The notes under the pieces: model-generated
The model's database searches: none
Seen by the model: the letters and a program-made list of their open reading frames with translations, nothing else
Told to the model about the DNA's origin: nothing
NCBI GenBank assembly: GCA_026129095.1
Contig: JAHCIT010000011.1
Span: 1-64,000 of the forward strand
DNA from: Deltaproteobacteria bacterium
Lineage (GTDB): Bacteria; JAGRBM01; JAHCIT01
Length of the DNA stretch: 64,000 bases
Reading direction: 5' to 3'
Shown: piece after piece, positions 55,282 to 63,625 of the stretch
Position numbering within the stretch: the first letter of the stretch is position 1
Layout of the letters: each line of letters opens with the position of its first letter
Made by a program: the position numbers and the translations under genes

Positions 55282-56439
55282 CTACCTTGCCCGGTAGCGG
55301 CGGTCGAGTTCGCCCGTAACGAGGAGATCATTACCCAGCCGCTCGGTCGCCAGATCGCGGACCGGTATCGCCCCCGCCAGTTTTTCCACGCCGGAACCGC
55401 CGAGCACGCCCGGTGCCAGCGCGCCGCCGATGATTCTGGGGGCGAGAAAAAGGGCGAACCGGTCGGCAAGTCCCAGTTCGATCAGGCTCCACCCGAGCGT
55501 GGGACCGCCTTCGACCAGTACGCCCGTTATCCGTTCCAGACCCAGGTACCGCCACAGGCGGGGCAGGTCCACCTGTCCGTTCCGGTCAGTCAGCTCCACG
55601 ACGCGGGCGCCGGCCTTTTCCAGCACCCGGCGGCGGGCCGCTCCACCCCGCCCGGTGGTGGCGATGATCTTTTTCGTCCGGCGGTTACGGAACAGCCTGG
55701 CCGTGGGAGGCGTCCGGAGGCGCGAATCGACGATGACAACAGCCGGATCGGCGCCGGTCCGGCGGGTGAACCGCACGTTCAGTTCTGGATCGTCGGCCAG
55801 CACAGTGCCCACGCCCACGCAAACGGCATCATAAAGGTCGCGCCACTCGTGAACCCGGCGGAGCGACTCCCTGCCGGTGATGTATTTCGACTGGCCCGTG
55901 CGGGTGGCGATCTTCCCGTCCAGCGAGGCGGCGAGCTTCACCACCGTAAATGGCGTCCCGGTTCCGGCCCAGGTGAGGAAGATTTCGTTCAGCCGCCCGG
56001 CTTCGTCCTTCAGGATGCCCGTCGTTACTTCAATCCCCGACCTGCGGAGCCGCTGCAGGGCCCCGTCAGCCTTGGGGTGCGGATCATCCGACGCGATGAC
56101 CACCCGTTTGACCCCGGCCGCAATCAGTCCCGACGTGCAGGGTGGCACCTGGCCCTCAAGGTTGCAGGGGGTGAGCGTCACATAGACCGTTGCCCCCTTC
56201 GCCCGGCGTCCGGCCCTTGCGAGCGCCTCGGCCTCGGCGTGCGGCAGGCCCGGACCCCGGTGGTAGCCCTCGGCGATGATTTTGCCGCCCTTTACCACCA
56301 CCGAGCCGACGATGGGGTTCGGCGAAGTCTTCCCCTTGCCCCGGGCTGCCAGTTCCAGCGCACGGGCCATGAACTTCCGGTCCGCTTCACGCTGCGGATG
56401 GAGCTTGACGGGCCGGGCCGGGCGTTTGGGACCGCTCAT
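55282..56439 (-). CDS. ribD: riboflavin biosynthesis deaminase/reductase RibD
   Basis: The 385-residue bifunctional enzyme has an N-terminal deaminase with zinc motifs HAEAEAL and TLTPCNLEGQVPPCTSGLI (in part: TPCNLEGQVPPC). The C-terminal reductase has KLAASLDGKIATRTGQSKYIT (in part: KLAASLDGKIA) and LVEGGPTLGWSLIE. It is the first gene of ribD-ribE-ribBA. A TATATA box (56447-56452) lies only eight bases before the ATG, so the mRNA may be nearly leaderless. Confidence 0.96.
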   Translation of the reverse strand: MSGPKRPARPVKLHPQREADRKFMARALELAARGKGKTSPNPIVGSVVVKGGKIIAEGYHRGPGLPHAEAEALARAGRRAKGATVYVTLTPCNLEGQVPPCTSGLIAAGVKRVVIASDDPHPKADGALQRLRRSGIEVTTGILKDEAGRLNEIFLTWAGTGTPFTVVKLAASLDGKIATRTGQSKYITGRESLRRVHEWRDLYDAVCVGVGTVLADDPELNVRFTRRTGADPAVVIVDSRLRTPPTARLFRNRRTKKIIATTGRGGAARRRVLEKAGARVVELTDRNGQVDLPRLWRYLGLERITGVLVEGGPTLGWSLIELGLADRFALFLAPRIIGGALAPGVLGGSGVEKLAGAIPVRDLATERLGNDLLVTGELDRRYRAR

Positions 56440-56493
56440 GTGCCGGTATATAGCACAGAGCCCTCTCTGTTCGCCCCGCCCCCCGATCGTGGT

Positions 56494-56499
56494 TACAAT
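56494..56499 (+). promoter_or_regulatory. -10 element of rnpB
   Basis: TACAAT lies seven bases before the first base of the RNase P RNA P1 helix at 56506. The -35 region (TTCGCC at 56471, 17-base spacing) is weak. Confidence 0.6.
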
Positions 56500-56505
56500 G
56501 TCCCT

Positions 56506-56903
56506 TGCGCCCTGGAACGGCGGGTGGTCGCGTCAGGGGTTGGCAGCTTGCTGCCGGCCGCCTGCCGAGGAACTTCCGGACTCCGTGGGACCGGACGCCG
56601 GCTAACGGCCGGGAGCCGAAAGGCTACGGAAAGTGCAACAGAGAACAGTCCGCCGATGGCCCCGCAAGGGGATCAGGCAAGGGTGAAACGGTGCGGTAAG
56701 AGCGCACCCGGCACCGGGGCGACCCGGACCGTGGCAAACCCCGTCCGGAGCAAGATCAAATAGGTGCGCGCTGGTAGGCGAGAGTCCCCGCCGAAGCGCA
56801 CGGGTAGATCGCTTGAGGGCGCCGGCAACGGCGTTCCCAGATGGATGACCACCGCCCCGCAAGGGGGACAGGATCCGGAGTACAGCCGTTCCAGGGCGCA
56901 CTT
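56506..56903 (+). ncRNA. rnpB: RNase P RNA, type A
   Basis: The catalytic RNA that matures tRNA 5' ends. Conserved blocks appear in order: CGAGGAACTTCCGGACTC (CR I region), GTGCAACAGAGA, CGCCGATGGCC, GGGTGAAACGGTGCGGTAAG, AGAGCGCACC, CCGGAGCAAGATCAAATAG, CGGGTAGATCGCTTGAG and CAGATGGATGACCACC, then GGATCCGG near the 3' end. The ends pair perfectly over 16 bases (56506-56521 with 56885-56900), forming P1 and fixing the boundaries. Length is about 398 bases. The lipoprotein gene begins 18 bases after it without an evident terminator. Confidence 0.95.
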
Positions 56904-56920
56904 TAGATGAAGGAATCCGG

Positions 56921-57652
56921 ATGAAAACGACTGGCGGATTCGCGGCCATATTGATCCTTTTGCTCCCGGCCTGCGCCCCGAAGGCAATGCCGTTCGACGC
57001 CATGGATTTCGACCCGGAACCGGCGCAACTCCAGACGCTGCACGGCGGATTTCTTTTTCCCGCCGGCACGCTCAAGGCTGAAATTGTCCTCACCGAAGCC
57101 CGGCAGAGCATCTATTTACAGGACGGGTTCGGAAACCCGGTGGAGACCTTGCCCGAACGCTGCCGGGGGCTCGTGATCCGGCGGGGGACCAGCGAACGCT
57201 GGGAAGAGTTCTGGTTCGCCCGCTCAGGAGATGAACCCGGCGCCTTTCATGCGACGGAACTCAGGGAAGCGGTGATCCGCGGCGTCACCGGGCATCTCCT
57301 GTTCCGCGACTGCCCAGCGGAAGGGGCGGCCGACGCCGTTATCCGCATCGACCCGCCACGGGACTACTACGCCCGGCACGGCGGCAGGGTTTACACAAAC
57401 GCCGACTACCTGATCGAAGTGGTGAGGAAGGACGACCTCGTGAAATTCTATGTCTCGACGCCGGAACAGCCCTCCATCGACGTCTCGAAGATCGGCCTAG
57501 CCCTGCTCTATGACTCCCGCGGACGTTCGCTTCCGGTGGCCCGCTCACGGGACGGAGCGTTCCTGTATGCCCGCGTCCCGGCCCGTCCTGGCCGCGGCCG
57601 GCTCATGTTCCATCTGTTCAACGAGGAACTGGACCTGCAGGTCGAGTGGTAG
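56921..57652 (+). CDS. predicted lipoprotein of unknown function
   Basis: The 243-residue protein has a lipoprotein signal peptide with lipobox LLPAC (Cys18), so it should be lipid-anchored. The mature part is mostly beta-rich with no recognised domain. An AAGGA ribosome site lies six bases before the ATG. It starts just after RNase P RNA and may be read from the rnpB promoter. It converges with the acyl-CoA ligase gene three bases away. Confidence 0.8.
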   Translation: MKTTGGFAAILILLLPACAPKAMPFDAMDFDPEPAQLQTLHGGFLFPAGTLKAEIVLTEARQSIYLQDGFGNPVETLPERCRGLVIRRGTSERWEEFWFARSGDEPGAFHATELREAVIRGVTGHLLFRDCPAEGAADAVIRIDPPRDYYARHGGRVYTNADYLIEVVRKDDLVKFYVSTPEQPSIDVSKIGLALLYDSRGRSLPVARSRDGAFLYARVPARPGRGRLMFHLFNEELDLQVEW

Positions 57653-57655
57653 CCC

Positions 57656-59266
57656 TCACTGCCACTTCCAGTCCTTGTACCGGTCCCTGAGGGCGGTCTT
57701 CAGGAACTTGCCCGTGGAGGTGCGTGGAATCGCGTCAGCGAACTCCACCGCGTCAGGAAGCCACCACTTGGCGAACCGCGATGCCAGATACTGCCTGATG
57801 TCGTCAGCAGTCGCCTTCTGGCCATCCTTCAGCACGACGACGGCCAGCGGCCGCTCGTCCCACTTGGGATGCTGGATGGCGATCACCGCCGCCTCCTTCA
57901 CCGCCGGGTGGCCCATGATGGCGTTCTCCAGATCCACCGAACTGATCCACTCGCCACCCGACTTGATGAGGTCTTTCGTTCGGTCGGTGAGCTTGACGAA
58001 CCCTTCGGGGTCGATTGTCGCCACGTCTCCGGTCCGGAACCAGCCGTCGGCGGTGAACTTGTCGTCAGAATTCTCAAGCCGGTAGTAGCTCGACGCCACG
58101 TACGGCCCACGAACCTGAAGTTCGCCCATCGTCTCCCCGTCCCACGGAGCCTCGCCCTTCTCGTTCACGATACGGGTATCGACCAATGGCACCGGAAGCC
58201 CCTGTTTCGCGCGGATGGCATACTTCTCGTCCTCGGTGCAGCCCGCCTGCGACGCTTTCAGCTGACTGCAGGTGCCGAGCGGCGACAGCTCGGTCATTCC
58301 CCACAAGTGAATAATTCTCATGCCAAACCGGTCGAGCTTGCGCATCAGGGCCTCGGGAACGGCCGATCCGCCCACCGCCATCCGGACCTCGGACTGGAAC
58401 TTCCAGCGGGACGGCTCCTTTTCGAGCGCCTCCAGGATGCCAAGCCAGATGGTCGGGACCCCGGCGCTGAAGGTGACGCGCTCGCCCGCAAAAAAATCCA
58501 GCAGGTTTGCCGCATCCAGGTGCGGCCCTGGAAACACCTGACGCGCCCCCACCATCACGCAGATGAACGGCAGCCCCCAGGCATTCGCATGGAACATGGG
58601 CACCACCGGCATCACCGTATCGTGCTGGGAAAGGCCATGAACGTCCGGCAGCGCCGAGACGAGCGAATGCAGCGCGATGGCCCGGTGAGAATAGAGGACG
58701 CCTTTCGGGTTACCCGTGGTACCGCTCGTGTAGCAGATACCCATCGCCTCGTTCTCGTCGATGTCGGGATACCTGAAATCCTCGCTGCCGCTGTCAATAA
58801 ACTTCTCGTAGTCCTCCATTCCGGCCGGAACCGGCCCCTTGAACGGAACAACGATCACTTTTTCAAACTTCACCCGGTCCTTGAACTGGTCGTAGAGCGG
58901 GAGCAGCACGTCATCGACGATCAGGAAACGGTCTTCGGCGTGGTTGGCGATATAGGCGAGGTCGTCCGCAAAGAGCCGCAGGTTCAGGGTATGCAAGACG
59001 CCGCCTGCCGCCGGAATGCCGAAGTAGCACTCCAGATGCCGCCAGTGGTTCCAGGAAAGCGTCGCCACGCGGTCCCCGCGTTTCATGCCCGCTTTCGTGA
59101 GCGCCGATGCGAGTTTTTTCGTCCGGCGGTAGAACTCGCCGTACGTCGTCCGGTGGATCGACTTGTCGGGCAAACGCGTCACGATCTCCGTTTTCGGGAA
59201 AAGCTTTCCGGCCCGCTCCAGCATGAAAGGAAGCGTCAGCGGGTAGTTCATCATCAGGCCGTCCAT
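57656..59266 (-). CDS. long-chain fatty acid-CoA ligase (AMP-forming)
   Basis: The 536-residue enzyme activates a carboxylic acid through an acyl-adenylate. The P-loop is YTSGTTGNPKGVLYSH. Then come HLWGMTELSP, GWFRTGDVATIDPEGF, LTDRTKDLIKSGGEWIS and a C-terminal lysine in PRTSTGKFLK. It resembles medium- or long-chain acyl-CoA synthetases; chain length is not determined. The ORF is open 112 codons further upstream, but ATG 59266 has a strong AAGGAGG site and fits the family. Confidence 0.92.
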   Translation of the reverse strand: MDGLMMNYPLTLPFMLERAGKLFPKTEIVTRLPDKSIHRTTYGEFYRRTKKLASALTKAGMKRGDRVATLSWNHWRHLECYFGIPAAGGVLHTLNLRLFADDLAYIANHAEDRFLIVDDVLLPLYDQFKDRVKFEKVIVVPFKGPVPAGMEDYEKFIDSGSEDFRYPDIDENEAMGICYTSGTTGNPKGVLYSHRAIALHSLVSALPDVHGLSQHDTVMPVVPMFHANAWGLPFICVMVGARQVFPGPHLDAANLLDFFAGERVTFSAGVPTIWLGILEALEKEPSRWKFQSEVRMAVGGSAVPEALMRKLDRFGMRIIHLWGMTELSPLGTCSQLKASQAGCTEDEKYAIRAKQGLPVPLVDTRIVNEKGEAPWDGETMGELQVRGPYVASSYYRLENSDDKFTADGWFRTGDVATIDPEGFVKLTDRTKDLIKSGGEWISSVDLENAIMGHPAVKEAAVIAIQHPKWDERPLAVVVLKDGQKATADDIRQYLASRFAKWWLPDAVEFADAIPRTSTGKFLKTALRDRYKDWKWQ

Positions 59267-59357
59267 GCAGGCGGTCCTCCTTGGGATACAGGTCCAGTTC
59301 AGACCGGAAATATGTAACCGCCCGGCAGGATGAAGGCCAGACGGTGCGGCCGCAAGT

Positions 59358-59894
59358 TCACGCCCCCTTGGGCCGGAATGCCTTGATGACGGTGTCGTCG
59401 GTTTCGAGCCGGGGACCGTCAACAAGATCAATACAGTAGGGAACGGCGGGGAAAACGGCATCGAGGCATTCACGGATCGACTTGGGCTTTCCCGGCAGGT
59501 TGATGATGAGCGTCGATCCGCGTGTCCCGGCGATCTGGCGCGACAGTATCGCCGTCGGGACAAACCTGAGCGACACCGCCCGCATCTGCTCGCCAAAACC
59601 ATCCAGAATCTTGTCGCAAATATTCTCCGTCGCCTCGGGCGTCACATCGCGTTTCGCCGGGCCCGTGCCGCCCGTCGTGAGAACGAGGCTGCACTTTTCC
59701 CGGTCCGCCAGCTCGATAAGTGTCTTTTCGATCACCGGCTGCTCGTCCGGAATGAGGCGGTAAACCTCCTCCCACGGACTTTTGAGATAGGCCTTCAGGG
59801 TGTCCCTGATGGCGGGGCCGGAGAGGTCTTCATATACGCCCGTCGAGGCGCGGTCGGAGATGGTGACGATGCCGATACGGATGGGTAATGACAT
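59358..59894 (-). CDS. mog: molybdopterin adenylyltransferase, MogA-like
   Basis: The 178-residue protein has IGIVTISDRASTGVYED, LVLTTGGTGPAKRDVTPEA (in part: TTGGTGPAKRDVTPEA) and LIINLPGKPKSIRECLDAV. These are the MoCF-fold motifs of MogA, which adenylylates molybdopterin before metal insertion. MoaB is the close alternative, but the TGGTGPAxRDVTPEA form favours MogA. No other molybdenum cofactor gene is nearby. Confidence 0.93.
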   Translation of the reverse strand: MSLPIRIGIVTISDRASTGVYEDLSGPAIRDTLKAYLKSPWEEVYRLIPDEQPVIEKTLIELADREKCSLVLTTGGTGPAKRDVTPEATENICDKILDGFGEQMRAVSLRFVPTAILSRQIAGTRGSTLIINLPGKPKSIRECLDAVFPAVPYCIDLVDGPRLETDDTVIKAFRPKGA

Positions 59895-59944
59895 GGAGAC
59901 ATGAGTAGCACGGAACCGGCCGGGGCAGGTAGGCTCATTTCCCG

Positions 59945-60748
59945 ATGGAAACAGTCATCGACAACCGGGAGGTCCGGCACGATTTCGTGGAGCCGCCGCG
60001 CCGGATCATCTCTCTGGTGCCCAGCCTGAGCGAGACCGTGGCCGAACTCGCCGGGGTGGATGCGCTCATCGGCGTGACCAGGTTCTGCAAGCACCCGGCA
60101 GGGCTTCGTGAACGGATCGCCACCGTGGGCGGCACCAAGGATCCCGATATCCGGAAGATCGCCGCCCTCCAGCCCGATCTCGTTCTCGTCAATGAAGAAG
60201 AAAACCGCATGGAGGATTACGAAAAACTCCGCTCGGCCGGCCTGCCCGTCTTCGCCACCGGCCCCCGGACTTTCACCGAAGGGCTCACCCTGCTCCGCCA
60301 GATCGGGCGCATTCTGGGCCGGGTCAGGGAAGCCGATGCCATCGCCACGGCGGCTGAGACAAGGGCCGAGAAAATCCGCGCCGAGAGGCCCGGCCGGGGA
60401 TTGAGGCTCTTTTATCCCGTCTGGAACCGGCCCCTGATGACCATCAGCGGTGACACCTACATCCACGATGTCATCACGCTGTTCGGCTTCGCCAACCCGT
60501 TCGCGCCCAAGCGGGACCGTTACCCGGAGATCACCGAGGCCGAACTCGAAAAGGCGCTGCCGCAGGTGATCGTGCTGCCGGATGAGCCGTATGAGTTCCG
60601 CCCCGAGCACCGAGCCGACTGGCTGATGAAGAGCCAGTATCCGGCGGCCCGCCGGCTGCAGGTCCACCTCGCTGACGGATCGTATTTCTGCTGGTATGGC
60701 GTGCGGCAGCTGGCCGCGTTAAACTATATTGAAAGACTTCTCACCTGA
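59945..60748 (+). CDS. BtuF-like helical-backbone binding protein without signal peptide
   Basis: The 267-residue protein has the substrate-binding fold of cobalamin and siderophore ABC receptors (RRIISLVPSLSETVAELAG, then DPDIRKIAALQPDLVLVNEE in part: RKIAALQPDLVLVNEE). The N-terminus METVIDNREVRHDF has no signal peptide or lipobox, so it is predicted cytosolic. No permease or ATPase is adjacent. It might bind cobamide or a metal complex inside the cell. The ATG at 59945 is 50 bases from the divergent mog start. Confidence 0.85.
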   Translation: METVIDNREVRHDFVEPPRRIISLVPSLSETVAELAGVDALIGVTRFCKHPAGLRERIATVGGTKDPDIRKIAALQPDLVLVNEEENRMEDYEKLRSAGLPVFATGPRTFTEGLTLLRQIGRILGRVREADAIATAAETRAEKIRAERPGRGLRLFYPVWNRPLMTISGDTYIHDVITLFGFANPFAPKRDRYPEITEAELEKALPQVIVLPDEPYEFRPEHRADWLMKSQYPAARRLQVHLADGSYFCWYGVRQLAALNYIERLLT

Positions 60749-60763
60749 CGGAGTAACAACCAG

Positions 60764-61717
60764 ATGCGACGTGCCACCATTTTCCGGCTGTCCGGGCCGG
60801 CCCCCCTGCTTGTTCTTGCTGCCATACTGGCCTCGGGTTCCGGCGCCGCCGCGCAGGAACTGGGAGTTTCCCGCATCGAAAGCTGCCAGCCGCTCGCCGA
60901 CAAGCGGGTCCAGTGTTCGGTGGTCGCCTCAAAGGTGAACTGTGCCAGCCGGCGGTTTACCGATCCGCACCAGGACGCCCCGCCACTGACCTTGCCGGAG
61001 AAGACTGCCAGGCAGCAGAAGGGCCGCTGGAAACTCGGCCAGCTCAACATCCCGTCCCAGTGCGAGCCGTTCATTGTCGAGGAGATGTCCGAGGGAATCC
61101 TTGCCGTCTTCATCGACACGGCCAAACTCGGTGCCGATGGCTATGTCGAGACTGGCGGGGCCCCAGCCGGACAGACAGCCGCTGCGGCGCCCATTGCCCC
61201 CGTTTCGTCGGCCGCCATCGTAGGCCCCGAAGGGGCGGCCTCGCCCAAACCCATCGGCGAGCAGGTGGAGCAGGCCTCCGGGATTCCCCTGCTGGCAGGA
61301 GATTTCGTGCGTGTCCGGCAGCCGCGGCCAGCCGGCAGCCGCGACGAGAGCGACTATGCCTATGTGAGCGTCCGGGACGGATATCCCGTCTGGCATGTGC
61401 GCGGGGCGGCCACGCTTGCCATGAACCGCCCGCTGAACGGGCTCCCCCACACGGTCTGGCTGCTGGTCCATGCGGGTGCGGAACCCCACGACCGGATCGA
61501 GGCGGAACTCGTCCGTTCCGGCGTCACTGTCGCCCGCTGGGCCATGAATCGCGTCTGGACAAATGGCCCCGAATGGATACGCCTCGAGCGGGAACTTCCC
61601 GCCGGAACCCTGGAACCGGCCATGAACCCTGGTGACGATCTCAGGTTCCGGATCATCGACCAGAATGAAGCCCGGGAACTCGACATCGTGAAGGCGAAGC
61701 TCGTTCAGGCCAGATAG
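60764..61717 (+). CDS. exported protein of unknown function
   Basis: The 317-residue precursor has a signal peptide (LVLAAILASGSGAAAQ). An N-terminal part has four cysteines that may form disulfides (SCQPLADKRVQCS, KVNCASR, PSQCEPF). A Pro/Ala linker follows, then a C-terminal beta-rich domain. It starts 15 bases after the BtuF-like gene and is probably cotranscribed. It converges directly with the carotenoid oxygenase gene. No family recognised. Confidence 0.75.
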   Translation: MRRATIFRLSGPAPLLVLAAILASGSGAAAQELGVSRIESCQPLADKRVQCSVVASKVNCASRRFTDPHQDAPPLTLPEKTARQQKGRWKLGQLNIPSQCEPFIVEEMSEGILAVFIDTAKLGADGYVETGGAPAGQTAAAAPIAPVSSAAIVGPEGAASPKPIGEQVEQASGIPLLAGDFVRVRQPRPAGSRDESDYAYVSVRDGYPVWHVRGAATLAMNRPLNGLPHTVWLLVHAGAEPHDRIEAELVRSGVTVARWAMNRVWTNGPEWIRLERELPAGTLEPAMNPGDDLRFRIIDQNEARELDIVKAKLVQAR

Positions 61718-63418
61718 CTACGCGCTCCGCTCGGCACGCTTCGGCTTCCTGACCATGAGCCCGGCCATACGGGCAAAAGCCGATACACGGCCCGGCACAT
61801 CGCGCACCGCACCCCAGACTTCCTTCACCGGGTCCACCCGGTATTGCGATGGCCGGGGGCCCTTCCGGGGAGCCATCCAGCAGGAATGGAGCATGAAGGG
61901 CGGGTTGAAGTCGGGCGCACTGGCGACGGCAACGGGACCCTGCACGAGATTCGCCGCGTCGAAGATGTGGATTTCCTTCGGGGCCTTCTTGTGAACCACC
62001 ACGACCACGTAGCCGTCGAGGTCATGCTGGCAGTTCCTGCGGGGTACAAAAGTAGGAGGATGCGGGAACATTCCGTCCTCGTACCGGTACACGTCGGAAT
62101 ACTCCATCTGCTCCAGGTCCACGCGTGCCAGCGCACCGGGGATGTATTTCTCAGGCAGCCGGTCCATGGGGACAATGGCGTGCTGGTAGTCCTTGTAAAG
62201 ACGCCAGGTGGTTTCGGCCATCAGCTCCGGATCGAACCCCATACTGCCGTAAAAGAGGTTTCTGGCCTTCCGCTGGGAGCTGTCGGTGTAGACATTCTGT
62301 GTCCAGAGGATTCCGCCCCAGAACTGGTCCCTGTCATATGCCAGTTTCGTCTCCTTCAGTTCTCCCGTCGCGGCTGCGATCCGGTACCTGCCCACCACCG
62401 ATGGCTGCGAATCGAGTGCGATCAGGCCGTCGTGGTTGGGATCGAACATCTCCCCGTCCCGGTTCCGTTCGTTCGGGTTGCAGGTGATGGCGAGGTCCGC
62501 CGTCCCGATATGCTGCAGGTAGACGGTGATCTCGCCTCCGGGATTGTCATAGTCGATGGCGATATGACCGGTGCTCATGGGGATTTTCAGTTCGCGGAAC
62601 GGCACGCTCCCGCCAGCGGGCGTTTGCTTCAAGTCCTTCTTGCTCACGATCCACAGCCGCGTGAAGTCCTGGTTGGGCCGCTTGCGCGGGCCGCCCATGA
62701 CCACCGCCGGCTCGGTGGCGAACGGAAGGTCAGTGATGACAAGGTAGTCCTTCGTCGCCTTGATATCGTGAATGCTGTCGAACTTTCCGATACCGTCTAG
62801 CTTCCACCGTTCAACAGGACCGTCCAGTGCCCACCGGGCCACCCAGGTGCCCGTTTCGATGCCCGGCAGCGGGATCTGGAGATAGTTCACGAAATAGAGC
62901 GCATTTTCGTCATACGCAGGCGCCGGATGCGCCGCGACGGAGGTCATCGGCTCGATAAGCCCCGGCAGGCTGTGAACCCACTCGGTGTTGTCGCCAACCG
63001 CTGTCACGTAGTCGAGTGTCTCGGGGTCAATCTCCACCGGGCGGCCGACATCGTAGCCGAGAAACAGACGGTCATTCATCGGCTGCACGTTCGTGTTGGC
63101 GAGGTTCGTGACGCCAAAGGGGGACGCCTCCATGACGAACACTTTCCTGAACAGCCAGGGAAGCCGGTCACGCAGTTTCTTGACCGGCGTCTCCACCAGC
63201 CGGAACTGGACACGCACCCTGCCGCCGGAATCCGGCGCGCAGTGGATCTTGCAGATCATCCCGTGTTCGTTGAACCAGTGCCCACCTGGCCGCCGCTTGT
63301 CGGGACCGACGATAAAAACCGCCCCATCGGCATCAGTGGGCCAGCACCCTTTGGTCACGTTCAGCCGGAAGTCTCCCTCTCCGGCACCCCAGAACAGGTT
63401 GTGAGTGATTGTCGCCAT
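61718..63418 (-). CDS. carotenoid oxygenase family (RPE65/CCD-type) dioxygenase
   Basis: The 566-residue enzyme should be a non-haem iron oxygenase that cleaves an alkene double bond of carotenoids, stilbenes or lignin-type phenols. Four iron-ligand histidines of the seven-bladed propeller are visible in SVAAHPAPAYDE, FDSIHDIKA, MSTGHIAIDYD and FMLHSCWM. The N-terminal GGHWFNEHGMI matches the family. A GGAGG ribosome site lies seven bases before the ATG, and TTGTAA-N17-TTAGTT upstream is a possible promoter. No carotenoid biosynthesis genes are in the window. Confidence 0.88.
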   Translation of the reverse strand: MATITHNLFWGAGEGDFRLNVTKGCWPTDADGAVFIVGPDKRRPGGHWFNEHGMICKIHCAPDSGGRVRVQFRLVETPVKKLRDRLPWLFRKVFVMEASPFGVTNLANTNVQPMNDRLFLGYDVGRPVEIDPETLDYVTAVGDNTEWVHSLPGLIEPMTSVAAHPAPAYDENALYFVNYLQIPLPGIETGTWVARWALDGPVERWKLDGIGKFDSIHDIKATKDYLVITDLPFATEPAVVMGGPRKRPNQDFTRLWIVSKKDLKQTPAGGSVPFRELKIPMSTGHIAIDYDNPGGEITVYLQHIGTADLAITCNPNERNRDGEMFDPNHDGLIALDSQPSVVGRYRIAAATGELKETKLAYDRDQFWGGILWTQNVYTDSSQRKARNLFYGSMGFDPELMAETTWRLYKDYQHAIVPMDRLPEKYIPGALARVDLEQMEYSDVYRYEDGMFPHPPTFVPRRNCQHDLDGYVVVVVHKKAPKEIHIFDAANLVQGPVAVASAPDFNPPFMLHSCWMAPRKGPRPSQYRVDPVKEVWGAVRDVPGRVSAFARMAGLMVRKPKRAERSA

Positions 63419-63625
63419 GTCAAAGCCTCCAGAGTCCGGACACGTGCCACGTCCTCGCCAACTAACTAAGCAAAAGTGCAGTTGTTTTACAAGTTAAATT
63501 TACGGGTGTTCCTTTCCCTTCCAAAATCTCTCTTGCCTTGGAAAGAGGTCCGGTTCATGGTCATCAAAGGGCCCTGATAAGGTGGCGTCCTGCCGCCTGG
63601 GGCCCCTTCAGGAGCTTCCACCCCC

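Noticed and set aside
54013-56763. 916-residue plus-strand ORF over ribBA-ribE-ribD and rnpB
   Set aside because: Runs antisense through three well-defined rib genes and into RNase P RNA; low-complexity composition.
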